Shown here in pieces: positions 9,870 through 20,400 of a stretch of 64,000 nucleotides of DNA (its first letter is position 1; every line of letters starts with the position of its first letter). Source of the stretch: Tritrichomonas musculus. Its lineage: Eukaryota; Parabasalia; Tritrichomonadida; Tritrichomonadidae. The notes beneath the pieces were generated by a model. That model had not been told where the DNA came from, made no database searches, and saw only the letters and a list, made by a program, of their open reading frames with translations. The position numbers and the translations under genes were made by a program. The stretch spans positions 868,001 through 932,000 of the forward strand of contig JAPFFF010000058.1 in the NCBI GenBank assembly GCA_039105265.1, given 5' to 3'.

Positions 9870-10937
9870 AGTTCACTTTCAAACTTTTTGTACATGAAAG
9901 AAAATTGAATTGGAATTTCAACTTTTTGAATTGTTTTTGAAAGTGTTATTTAATAATTGAATAAATTCATTGAATTGTTTGCGAAATTCTCAAAAGAATT
10001 TTCAGGGTTAATTGTAATGATTATTTTGATATTTTTACGTATATAATTGTCAAAAAATAAAAAAGTTGCTGAAAAAAGCACTTTTTTATTTATTAGCTTT
10101 TGTCATTACATTCATTTCATCAAAAAAATATTTGATTTAATTGTTCTATTTTCGTTAAAAATCAGATGTTTCTGTTCAAAACAACGGAGTTGGTCTCATT
10201 AACTTACAATTGCTTCAGTTTAACCCAATAATTTTGAGCAAAATATTTACAAAATATTGTATTGGTGTGTAATAAATAAGATTATGCCAATGGAGATAAT
10301 GATTGAGGTATACTTTATAATGATGTTGATTATCAATTTATACTCTAGTTGATTCAAGTTGATAGATCTAACTCGATTTATACTCTATTGTCGAGATGAT
10401 GATATATCCAATAGGACATTGATGAGTTGTCATGATTGGTGATCTTGATATTAATGATGTAGAATTCCAGAGTTGAGATTGAAGTGGTGGATAGAAGCCA
10501 ATATTTAATCTTTCAATTTCATATCTTTTCAAGAAAGTTATTTTTCATCCACTTCATATAAATTTTAAAGATCAAGTTGTACTGTGTGACAGGCACAACG
10601 CTTGTTGTTGACAAAAAAGCTTTTTTAAAATTTGTTGCATTATTAGTTCATACAGCAATTACTTTTCTGCTATAATTATCCTTAAATCTGTCTGAAATTC
10701 CTTGATCAGAGTCTTAATATCTTTTGCAGTTTATTTTTCAAATATGCGTGTGTCTAATACTTGGAATCAATCATTAACTTCCACAAAAGAATTGAAAGCG
10801 CAAAACCTAAAACATTCCACTGGAAAGAAACGATCAACAATTCAAGAGATGAATGTCTAAAAATATTATTTGAAACATGGAACAAAAGCAACAAAAAGGA
10901 AATATCGCATTGGGATTAGTCGATTAAACAAATAATA

Positions 10938-10971
<34 letters not shown>

Positions 10972-10975
10972 ATCA
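9870..10975. other. Intergenic, start of a transposon graveyard
   Basis: Mostly non-coding. A plus-strand frame starting near 10744 (MRVSNTWNQSL..., with TGKKRSTIQEMNV) runs into stops and may be the front of a decayed transposase. A 29-31 bp A-run lies at about 10940-10969. Nothing else is recognised. Confidence 0.35.
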
Positions 10976-11680
10976 ATTTCAACGAAAACAACAGTTGATA
11001 TTGACGATTTCATTGTTGAATTAGCATCTTCAAGAAGGTTAGCTCTTGGAATTTCAATTGAAATTCAAAAAAAAATTCCACGTATCATTTTTGAGACAAA
11101 CTGTAATTAGGTGATTGATTAAATCATTTTAAATACAGAAAACTATTTAAAGTACCTGAACTAACAGATTCGAAAAAAATGCTCAGATATAATTTTGCCT
11201 TTTAACTCCATCAAAATGGATTTGATTTTCAGAAAAAATATTTACTTTTTCTGATGAAGCTATGTTTTCTTTTTAATCATATAATATGAAATGTTGAGTA
11301 AAAAATGATGACATATCGGAAAACGCAACAACTCAAATCTGAAAAAACGCATTTTGCACTTTAATCTAGGCCGCAATTAGCCGTAATTGCATGCGTCAAC
11401 GAAAAACGTTAAAAACGGCTTCTGAAAGTTTCAAAAGTTTTCACTGATTTTGATAATTATCAAACACAATATCATTATTTCTTTCAGCAGGATTGCGCAA
11501 CATGTCACATAAATAATTAAAAAATGGATCGAAATACATCCTTTATCCCCCAAATTACCAGCAGTAAAATAATTAATTCTATAAACATTTAGATTATCAT
11601 TAATCTATCGTTCTCTTCTCAAATTATTCAATCATATTGGCTTCAAAATCGCTAAAGGTGAAGCATTATTGGCAGATCTT
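10976..11680 (+). pseudogene. Decayed Tc1/mariner-superfamily transposase
   Basis: In plus-strand frames interrupted by many stops I see two DDE landmarks in the right order: FSDEAMF near 11250-11270 (first catalytic Asp, as in IFSDES/FADEA of Tc1-like elements) and FQQDCATCHINN near 11483-11518 (second Asp, as in QQDGAPCHT). Upstream, VDIDDFIVELASSRR near 11000-11030 may be the helix-turn-helix region. Numerous stops and frame shifts make it an old copy. No terminal repeats were found. Confidence 0.5.
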
Positions 11681-11727
11681 TATAATGCAGATACCAAAAA
11701 TATTGGCTTCTTTTAATAAAATTAACA

Positions 11728-12330
11728 GAGTGGGGAATAATTGCTGTCGCCTTTAAGAAAAATCTTTGAAAAAAAATATTTTTTAATAATTATTTCTTTA
11801 TTAAAAGAAATCACCATGAGTGTTAATAACCTCCTGCAATCGGCTCATCCATTTCTCGAATGCCTTAGAAAAGTATTCTTTTGGAATGCTAGATAGGATA
11901 TTTTACACCTCTTCAAAAAGTTCGTTTTCGTCATCAAAACTTTTTCCCTCAAGCAATTTTTTTTAGAGTCAAAACAAGAAGAAGTCGGATGGAGCCAAGT
12001 CTGGTCTATATGGAGGATGCTCCAATCTTTGTAATCCTAGTTCGTCAAATTTTTCTTTGGCGAGATGTGGACGAGTAATACCACAATGAAAATATTTGCC
12101 TCTAGTCGATACATTTTGGGAGAAATCTTCAAGCACACCTTGAATAAAAAATAATTGGTTGAACTTTTCATTAGGAGGAAGCATCGTATTTGATTTGATC
12201 TCTGTTCTGGACCATACAATTGAAATCATCACTTTTATTGAACTTATTTTTGGGCTAACGGTTTTTTTGTCAATACCTAATTCTTCAGAGCAAACTCTGC
12301 TCCTTTGCAAGATAAGTTTTTGATTGATTC
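11728..12330 (-). pseudogene. Decayed mariner transposase, different lineage
   Basis: On the minus strand the C-terminal half of a mariner transposase is readable: HPPYRPDLAPSDFFLF (third-Asp motif PSD), followed after interruptions by GKSFDDENELFEEV and FEKWMSRLQEVINTHGDFF at the C-terminus. The second-Asp region is decayed. Beyond the stop, GCGACAGCAATTATTCCCC at about 11736-11754 (minus-strand reading) may be the element end, but no partner repeat was found on the other side, so the front is lost. The sequence clearly differs from the intact mariner at 2661, so this is another, older family. Confidence 0.65.
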
Positions 12331-12659
12331 TTCAGAAAGTGGTTATATTAATGCTGAAATTAATGACAAACTGATCAATCATACGTTGACTCTGAATTAG
12401 ACAGTTTTTCAGTAGAGGTGATTTTCTCAATATAGAAAGAGTCCACTTTTTATAATTTAAAGTATTGGATTTGTTCCAAATTTAACTTCAACAGTTTCTA
12501 TAGAAAAAGATACAAATTTTTTGAAAGGCAATATATAATATCTATGGAAAATCATTATTTTGATAAATCGTATTCGCCACCAGACAGACCTCGGTCAATT
12601 GTTGCCAGCCGAAGTCAATTTTTCAGCAGTGGTCAATATACCACAAACAGCTCCAGAAG

Positions 12660-13158
12660 CTTCGAATAACGATTTTATCTAATTAAAAAATGTGATGAAA
12701 ATAATGTGAAAATGCTCTTCCTCCCTCCACATTTGTCACATGTAACTCAACTGCAGGACTTGCTAATATTTCACCCTCACAAGGATAAATTTAGGGAATT
12801 ATGCAATGATACTGATGGAGAAATAATCACAGACAAAATTTTAGATTTGTATTCAACTTTTCAGAGCGTTGTGAATGTTAAAAATATAAAATCGTTTAAA
12901 AAGCGTTTTATATATATATATATGTATAAAGATAAACGTTTTTTATTTTTTATAACGATCGAAGAAGCAGTTCCTGTACCTTCAACTTTGAAGTGCATTG
13001 AAGTTTTTGGTGAAAATGATGGTCCTTTAATTAATCAACAGCTTTTACAGACTGAATTTAGACCCGCCTCTTCATTTAAAGAGCAATTAGATTTTATCAG
13101 AAAATTACCCACAAGTATTGGTAAGATCTACAATCAATTTTTTATGAATTTCAAATAG
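12660..13158 (+). pseudogene. Pogo/Tigger-like transposase, C-terminal part
   Basis: KKCDENNVKMLFLPPHLSHV is followed by TQLQD at about 12685-12757. This is the DDE_1 segment found in pogo, Tigger and jerky-type transposases (consensus LPP-x-x-S/T-H-x-x-Q-P-x-D); here Pro is replaced by Leu before the final Asp. The frame then stays open to 13158 without a known domain. There is no good ATG at the start, and the catalytic N-terminal half is not directly upstream. Confidence 0.55.
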
Positions 13159-13194
13159 AAAATATTATTAAATTAAAAATAAACTTCAGCAGAA

Positions 13195-13640
13195 ACACCG
13201 TCAAGACAACTTTTAACTAATGATGAAGAAATCTACATCATTCAAAAAGTTCATGAATATCAACTTCAAAACGATTGTTTAACCAGTAAAGATATACGTG
13301 ATATTGCACAACAAATATACCAATCTAGAGGTGGAATAGCAAAGTGCTTCAGTTGTGATTGGTTTCTGCATTTTAAGTAAAGGCATGAAGAAAATGAAAA
13401 GTTAATGCAAATTGTCTTGAAGAAAAAATGTCAAATTTATCAATTGATGAGGACAACCGATACATCGAATCCATCGAGCAGATGCTTCTTAATCCATCAA
13501 TTCCTTTATTATTAATTAATTTCGATGAAATTGGTTTTGGGCATTGCCCTGATAAAGGAAAACGCACGCTGCTTGCAAATCATTACCGCCATTTTTCCTG
13601 TCAACTAGACAAACATCTGATAAAGATTTAGATGTTTATT
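13195..13640 (+). pseudogene. Pogo/Tigger-like transposase, N-terminal part
   Basis: LLTNDEEIYIIQKVHEYQ, then NDCLTSKDIRDIAQQIY, then CDWFLHFK at about 13205-13380, match a CENP-B-type helix-turn-helix. A frame change follows, then SIPLLLINFDEIGFG at 13490-13540 supplies the first catalytic Asp of the DDE_1 domain. The part that should follow (LPPH...D) is not downstream but lies upstream at 12685, so the two pieces are in the wrong order for one copy. At least two breaks are present. Confidence 0.55.
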
Positions 13641-14244
13641 ATTTTTAGATTGATGCTATATTAAAAAAATATTTTTATGCATTATTTTTACATTTTAATT
13701 CAAAAGAATTGGTAGATCGAAAATTTTTACTTTTTTCGACAAAATTTTTTATTTAAAAATTCAACTTTTCTCAATCGTTTTTGGCTAAACATACATTATT
13801 TTTTAATATAATTCATAAAACTAATTAAAATATTGATTTGTTTTAAAATAATAAAGAAAATTATTATTCACATCAAGAAAAACATATATTATTATGGTTA
13901 ACGTTTATCGAAAAAAGTATAAATTTTCGATTTACCAAAGTATTTTTTGTAATATTTTATCGGTCTAAAAAAATTATTGTTTTTTGATCGTTTAGGACAA
14001 ATATCATCATTTTTGACCTAAACTTCTTCATAATTTGGAAGTATTGAAAGATACATTCTATGAGTTTATTCAATATTGGCAAGTTTACAACATTTTTGGG
14101 ACGGACGCCCTTAAATTAAAAATATTTTTACAAAATCATAATTTTTGTTTGTTTTAGATTATTGTAAGTATTTTTTGCCATCAGATTCAAACTTTTAAAT
14201 CATCAGATAATGCTGATATCATTTTAAAAATTTCGATTTTCACA
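13641..14244. other. AT-rich; contains half of a TTAA-type miniature
   Basis: About 13980-14114 resembles the right half of the TTAA miniatures at 34390 and 38201: GATCGTTTAGG, ATTCTATGAGTTTATTCAAT, GTTTACAACATTTTTGGG, and a terminal CCCTTAA at 14108-14114. The end is GACGGACGCCCTTAA instead of GAAGGAGAACCTTAA, so it belongs to a related but distinct subfamily. No left end was found. Confidence 0.45.
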
Positions 14245-15864
14245 TAGACTTGTTATTTTGAGAATCGATATCAAAAACGTCACTTTTTTATATCTGATAC
14301 TACACCCCGAGCTTATTACATTTTCAAAAATAAAAATGTAATAAGAATTTTTTTTTAAAAAAAAAAAAGACGAGCTGCCAAACGAACTTATGACCCTAAT
14401 TAAAAAAATTATAAATAAGAGTATCTTGTTTAATTACAAATATATATATAAATAAAAAAATTATTTAAATTTATAATCTTATACTTATCATATATTTATA
14501 ATTTTTGTTCGAAAAATCAAAGATTTTTTCCTTATTACAGTATTTCTCAAATCTTATTACATAAATTGAAAAAGCCCAAAATGTAAGAACATTAATTTTT
14601 TGGTTTTTAAACGATTAAAAATAATATATTTATTATTTAGAATATTCAAACATTTATATATATCAAAATAAATATAAAATATTATATTAAACCATTTTAT
14701 GATAGGAATAAATGGGCTTTTTTATTACTTTAAAAATTGAAAGAAATTTATTATTATAAATATATAAATATTTTGGTTATTTATAGATATATAAGATTTT
14801 TTTTATGAAATTAATAATAATATTGTATTATAATTATAGATATTATGATTATCTAAAGCAAAATGTTCGGTTGAATTAAAACGAAATTTGTCTTATTTTG
14901 TATCTTGATATTAATAATAAATGTTTTTATATATAATCTTAAATATATAAGTATATTGTGCAATTTAATTGTCGTGAGGACAAAAAGATAATGCAATATA
15001 TCCAATATTTTTGTAAAAAATACAATATAAAATACTCTGAAAATATATTTAAAGTATTGAATCCTTAAAGCAAAGTACTCAAACCTTAAAGCAAAAAGTA
15101 TTCAATTATTTGACAAATAAAATAATTTCAATACTCCTTAAAGCAGGAGTATTGAATTCTTATTACAAGAGACTATTGAAATTTCAGCCATATAAAACAA
15201 ATTGAAAGGTCCTTATTACAGCTCGTTATTTTTGGAAAACGTTAAGTTTTTTTTATTAATTTTGTTAACCAAATTTTAATATATATATATAAATATAAAG
15301 ATAAATTTGTTAACCAAAAAACTAAAAAAAAAAAACGTTTTTATTTTCATGAAATATGCTCTTTTTTGGCTTTTTGAATAAATGATATTTTGATGTAATA
15401 AGAGCCGTTTAAAATAGACTTTAGCTCGGGGTGTATCTGATACTCGATTATCAGTTTACAAATCTTTATCGAGATTATCGATTATCAAGAAATCAGATAT
15501 GAAATGTGATATAAAAATAATTGTAAACTTGATATCAATTACCGAGATCTCGAGATCTCAAACAGATTTATCTTTTTTTATAATTGGTATTTGTGATTTT
15601 ATTATATCTAAAAATAAATAATAGAATGTATTGATGTTTATTTTAAGATTAAAATCAAAAAATACATTCTTTTTTATGAAATATTTGAGATTAAAATACG
15701 ATCATATATTTATCAAAAAGTTTAATTGAAAATTCTGATATCAAAAGCTGAGAAAAAGAATTCTCGATCTCTGAAATCGATCTCGAGAATCTGTGTATAT
15801 TTATGTATCGATATCAAAAAGTCAATCAATTATCGATCTCGAGAATCGGAGAATAACAAGTCTA
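14245..15864. mobile_element. 477-bp TIR miniature interrupted by a second element
   Basis: The outer element starts TAGACTTGTTATTTTGAG (14245) and ends with its inverted form, AATAACAAGTCTA (15864). It is flanked by the 8-bp duplication TTTTCACA (14237-14244 and 15865-15872). Removing the inner insertion (14301-15435 and one copy of its target duplication) leaves 477 bp, which aligns along its length with the uninterrupted 478-bp copy at 29730-30207. The interior is full of GATATC, GAGATCTC and CTCGAGA palindromes and has no transposase. The 8-bp target duplication suggests a hAT-like or related superfamily; the TIR does not settle it. Confidence 0.85.
14301..15435. mobile_element. Inner 1135-bp TIR element inserted in the miniature
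   Basis: The terminal inverted repeats are perfect over 13 bp (TACACCCCGAGCT at 14301-14313, AGCTCGGGGTGTA at 15423-15435). It is flanked by the 8-bp duplication TCTGATAC (14293-14300 and 15436-15443). The uninterrupted sister element at 29730 contains TCTGATAC once, at the homologous position, which proves the insertion point. There is no coding capacity, so it is non-autonomous. Subterminal CCTTAAAGCA repeats occur at about 15067-15145. Confidence 0.88.
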
Positions 15865-16004
15865 TTTTCACATTTTTAAACATGAAAAATGTTTTATTAC
15901 TTTATATATTAATTAATATTAAATATTTAAATTATTTATTGAGAATTTCAAAAACAATATTATAAAATGATTATTTTCTTCTCAATTTATTTAAAACCCC
16001 CTCC

Positions 16005-16170
16005 GGTACTGATCAAGGAAAACAGACAAATTGAATACTTTGGAAACTTTTTCTATGCATAGTCTCAAAAAAAAAATGATATTTTCTTAAGGCTTTCAAA
16101 ATATTGAATAAATTTTGCTTTTTTCTCAATTTTTATTTTTTTTTCTGAGCTAAAGTGGATAAGCATTCAA
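16005..16170 (+). repeat. 166-bp dispersed repeat, copy A
   Basis: This stretch (GGTACTGATCAAGG ... AAGCATTCAA) is about 98% identical to the reverse complement of 29298-29463. It has no terminal inverted repeats and no obvious duplication at its ends, so it may be a fragment of a larger element. An AAAACCCCCTCC string lies just before it and reappears inverted near 31030. Confidence 0.75.
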
Positions 16171-17930
16171 ATAAAAAATATTGAATTAAAATAAAAAAAT
16201 AGAAATATCTGATTGAAAATCGAATATATCCATTTCTTTACCAAAATAATCTGAATATTATGGATATTTCTTTCTAATTATTCATTTTGTAAAATACTAT
16301 ATTTTTTTTATTTTTATCAGAAAAATTAAATATCATTCAAAATAGCTACATTCAAATATAAATATGATTTTCTTTAAACTGTTCAAAGAAATTACAATAA
16401 TAACCACAAAATTTATATCAATAGATTATATAATAATTTTTAATAGCAAACCAGAATGATTCTTCATTCATTTAACAATTCAAGAAATAGTGAAATTTAA
16501 GAGTGTTAAATACCCTGAACCATTTTATGTAATACGATCTGAATTACAATTTAATTTATTCACTTGGTAATGCATCTGCACCTAAATGTTTTGATGATAC
16601 ATTTCTTTAATAAATATATGATTCAACAAAAAAAAAAAGCAAATTTTTAAAGCATATGAATGGCCCGAAATCAAACAATTTTAATTTTTCCGTACAAAGC
16701 TAAAATTCGATCACTTTTTGATGAAATTGAGAAAGTCAAGAATAATCAAATCACGAGATGATAAATGATATGTTGATTTGAATTATAGTGTAAATGTTTC
16801 TGATACAATAATATCTAGCAAAATCAAGATAATAAAAAAGTTAATATGAAAATTTTATATATGATAGTTAATCATTAAAAAAAAATACAAATGTAATTTA
16901 ATTAGTAGTTAAAATTCAAAGTATTTCTGGTACTAATATAGAAGATAGCTTATTTAATCTTTTTGAAATTATTATAAAAAATATTTAATATATAATTAAA
17001 TCAAAACAATCTGAGTCTTGATAAAAATATCAAAGTAATACCAAATGAAATTTGTTTAAAATGTATTTACAATTGAAAAACAAATATAATAATCATTTGG
17101 ATGTATTGCTTATACAAATCTTTTTTTTTTTTTTTCAATTATTTTATATATAAAAAGGAATAAAAATTAATTATGGAAAGATAACAGCAAAATAACAGCA
17201 ACACTCTGTATAAAATTTATTTAATCTTTTAGTATCAACAATAAATATAAACTTTGAAATGATGATTGATATTGTGAAAATTTTTTTCAAATTGATTTTT
17301 CAACATTATCTTCATGAATAACAAAGAAAATAAAGTAACATAGTTATGATATACCACCTTATTAAAGATAAAAGTGGAAATACTATTTCAAACTTTGAAA
17401 TTCAAAAGAAATTTTCAAATATTATTAAAACTTTTTATATTTGAATTTTAAATATTCAAAAGATATAATAAACTATACATGAGATTAATACTAAGTATTA
17501 ATTGAAAATACATTATGTATATGAATTAAATAGTATTTTATATGCATTTATTAGGTGAAAATAGAGTTGTCTTGTTAGTTGTCACTTTTTATGCCTGACT
17601 TTTTTTCTTCGAGGTGACGATGTGCTCATAAAATACCGATATAAAAATAAACGTATAAACCGAAATAATTTTTTTTGGCAAAAAGAAGAGCTTAAAACAA
17701 AGCTTGATATTTTTCAAATAATATAAAGTTTATAAACTTTAAAAATAATTTGTTTCTTATAAATGATGGCACTTTATTACAAATATATAATAAATGATAT
17801 CTTGTATTTGTATAACTAGAAAACTTGAGAAAACTAAAAAAATCAATCAAAATTAGTTGAGGTTTTATTCGATTTTTTGAGATTTAAATTGAATTAATTC
17901 AAAGTTTTAATCAGAAATTTGTATAATAAA
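16171..17930. other. AT-rich intergenic, no gene seen
   Basis: No gene, RNA or clear element was recognised. It contains short A- and T-runs (16630, 17121-17135) and low-complexity AT sequence. Confidence 0.5.
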
Positions 17931-18047
17931 TCAAAAACAAATCAGAGATGTTCAAATGGATGAATGCTATGATTATAATAAGAAGATATTTATTGAAACC
18001 ATTTACTCAGCAGCAAATGAAATAAGTGAAAATGAAGATATAGATGA

Positions 18048-18313
18048 AGTTGGATATGGTAGTGGGTGTTGCACACCACACTACACACATGAAACTTACA
18101 CTTTTGGTCTATTTTAATAACGAAAATGACAAAATCACAATCAATTAGCAATGTCATGATTTACGTCTAGTGGCGCGTATATTTAATGTATAACCTCAAC
18201 GTCAGAGCAGTTGGTGATGATTTCATGAGTTGCTATCATAAATGATATAACAATGAATGAAATATAATTTATTGATGTCATAAATGAAACGCTTAACTGA
18301 CCCATACGATTAC
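18048..18313 (+). repeat. Left TIR of the miniature Polinton
   Basis: 266 bp, about 98.5% identical to the inverted right TIR at 19783-20048. It ends with an ATG and the first codons (MKRLTDP) of an inward-facing frame, so the same start lies in both TIRs. Confidence 0.85.
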
Positions 18314-18457
18314 GAGCGAATCGAATTAATTTATTTTCAACCATTGAGTGTTCAGTTAAAACGAGATGATAAGACATTGAGTCAACAAATGAAGAAATTG
18401 AAAGAAGAGACAAAAATAAAAATGTTTACTGATGAAACGTTTAATATACATTTTTGA
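18284..18457 (+). CDS. Small inward-facing frame starting in the left TIR
   Basis: This 57-residue frame is part of the miniature Polinton. It begins MKRLTDP inside the TIR and continues with element-specific sequence including LKRDDKTLSQQMKKLKEETK, a charged, probably coiled-coil helix. I do not recognise a function. The shared first seven residues with the opposite gene come from the TIR, not from common function. It may be a real small protein of the family or a chance frame. Confidence 0.35.
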   Translation: MKRLTDPYDYERIELIYFQPLSVQLKRDDKTLSQQMKKLKEETKIKMFTDETFNIHF

Positions 18458-18799
18458 CATCATCAATGAATTTATTAAATGCTTCAATTATTGTTTTTGC
18501 TCCTTTCCCAACCAATGGATAACTGTAAGCTTTGCGTGTGTTGATATTAATGAACATCAAATAATTTAATTCTTTCGTCTGTTATTAATGAACGTGTCCA
18601 TTTGATATCCTCCAGAATGTTTTGAATAGATGTTCATATATTTTGGTTTGTCTGGTACTACATCATGAATGATATTATTTTTCAAATATTCTCTTGCTTC
18701 CTTTTCATTAAATCCATATCTTTTCGCTAGTTGTACAATTTTTGATGGTGTCCGCCATGGATAACGATTATATAAATCTTCAATTGACTTGAAAGTCAT
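18447..18799 (-). pseudogene. Polinton integrase, partial (fossil)
   Basis: The minus strand encodes part of a retroviral-type (rve) integrase as used by Polintons. There is an N-terminal helical stretch (SIEDLYNRYPWRTPSKIVQL), then GGYQMDTFINNRR, where the Asp is the likely first catalytic residue, and a downstream stretch FININTRKAYSYPLVGKG typical of the core strand region. It lies next to the left TIR, where Polintons often carry the integrase. Broken. The call rests on recognising the core pattern. Confidence 0.6.
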
Positions 18800-18874
18800 T
18801 TTATATATATAACAACTTCTGATGATTCATCATCTGCATTTCAATCATAAAACTTTCAGTAACTGGTAATAATT

Positions 18875-19812
18875 TTACATTTTATAATTACGACCACTAT
18901 AAAACTCAATCCAAAATATTTGGTCAGTAGAATTCAATTTGAAATATTTGATTGGCGAGAAAAATTGATAACTATTTCCAACATATCCCTTGCTTGTCTC
19001 TTCAGCTATTGATGAATACACTTTGCAACTGTGTTTATACCATACATTCTCAAATTTAATTTCTTTCATCCATTTTTCTTCAACCTTGTCATCAGTGATG
19101 TCCAAATAATTGTTTGGGTCATTTTGAAATGGCTCAAAGCCAACATTCATGATATCCGCAAAATCGCATTTCACATGTGGTTCGTTATAATGTTCTTTGT
19201 TATTTTTGTCATAATGTCTATATTTAAATTTAATAGCTATTTCAACATTACACAATTTATTTTTATCATCTTCATCTACTTCATCTTCCTTTAGTTCATT
19301 CGCTGCTGAATAAATAGTTTCAATGAATGTCTTTTTGTTGTAGTCATAATATCCATCCATTTGAACATCTTTAATTCGTTTTTGATTTTTGATATACATC
19401 TCGGGTATCTCTTCATCATTAAAGAAAAACTTTGGATAACCTTCTTTCCATTGATAATTATTGTAATGTCTAAAAGCGATATTCAATTGTTCATTCATAT
19501 CTTTCCATATTTCTCTCAAATCCTTGTCTGTTGATAGCCATGAAACAAAATAACATTCAACTTGACTCACTTTCGATGTGTTATTTCTGAAATATTGACT
19601 TTGATATTGAATTCCAATTTACGACGTCTCGCTAACATCCATATTGTACGAAAGCAAATAATTGTCTCTCCTTTGTCTGCAGTACACCAATCAGCTGGCA
19701 AATTAAAAAAAAATCTATTTGGTCTGTCATTGTCTTGCTTTCCATCTTCCCTGAAGAACACGTATTCTTTTGGTATTGGTGTGTAATCGATTGGGTCAGT
19801 TAAGCGTTTCAT
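18875..19812 (-). pseudogene. Unassigned Polinton gene (fossil), possibly structural
   Basis: Two abutting minus-strand frames cover this stretch. The front part starts MKRLTDPIDY inside the right TIR and contains RFFFNLPADWCTADKGET and RRRKLEFNIKV; the rest contains MDGYYDYNKKTFIETIYSAA and HSCKVYSSIAEETSKGYVG. The beta-rich look and its place in the element would suit a capsid-type protein, but I cannot show that. Related pieces occur on the plus strand of the older Polinton around this element. Broken about once. Confidence 0.5.
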
Positions 19813-20048
19813 TTATGACATCAATAAATTATATTTCATTCATTGTTATATCATTTATGATAGCAACTCATGAAATCATCACCAACTGCTCTGACGTTGA
19901 GGTTATACATTAAATATACGCGCCACTAGACGTAAATCATGACATTGCTAATTGATTGTGATTTTGTCATTTTCGTTATTAAAATAGACCAAAAGTGTAA
20001 GTTTCATATGTGTAGTGTGGTGTGCAACACCCACTACCATATCTAACT
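19783..20048 (-). repeat. Right TIR of the miniature Polinton
   Basis: Inverted partner of 18048-18313. It contains the start codon of the minus-strand gene ending at 18875, so promoter and start are built into the TIR. Confidence 0.85.
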
Positions 20049-20400
20049 GATGATAAAAATATATTATAATATGTTGATTTAAGGTTTAAATTTGAGAATT
20101 CATGGGCATTCACTAAAAGTTTATTCATCAATATCTGAAGAAGAAAGTAAGAAATATTTTGGTAATAATTATCAAAAATGATGACAATTAAATATTATAA
20201 ACTGAATTTAACTGACCAAGAATTTGGATTGAATTCTATAGTTGACGATGTTCTTTCTGTTGTGTCTTCCTAGCTTTTTTTTCTTTCTTCATTATTAGCA
20301 TATTTACTTTTCCTTCCACGTTTAGTTTTTTTTTTTTTTTTTTTTTTTTAGATTCGCTGATGATTCCGATTTAGACAATGGTTTAATTGGTATTTGATTG

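Larger units (their letters stand above)
18048..20048. mobile_element. Miniature Polinton (Maverick) with 266-bp TIRs
   Basis: This 2001-bp element has 266-bp terminal inverted repeats (18048-18313 and 19783-20048) that differ at only about four positions. They start AGTT-R-GATATGGTAGTGGG. A 5-bp duplication GATGA lies outside both ends (18043-18047 and 20049-20053); Polintons usually make 5-6 bp. Inside are part of a retroviral-type integrase, an unassigned gene and a short frame. Full Polintons are 15-20 kb with polymerase, ATPase, protease and capsid genes, so this is a shortened derivative. It is a fossil, broken about twice, but the near-identical TIRs make it young. Confidence 0.82.
17932..20400. 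mobile_element. Older Polinton (Maverick) fossil, split by a younger element
   Basis: On both sides of the miniature Polinton at 18048-20048 lie pieces of an older, decayed Polinton. The left piece (17932-18047, plus strand) and the right piece (about 20100-20260, plus strand) each resemble parts of the same unassigned gene type carried inside the miniature, which lies on the minus strand. Further right on the minus strand (about 20265-20400) a basic stretch, KRGRKSKYANNEERKKARKT, recalls small basic proteins of trichomonad Mavericks. The fossil is broken in several places and clearly older than its insert. Confidence 0.6.

Noticed and set aside
15726-15965. Frame of 79 codons as a gene
   Set aside because: It lies across the right end of the TIR miniature; the sister copy has a different frame, so it is a by-product of repeat sequence.
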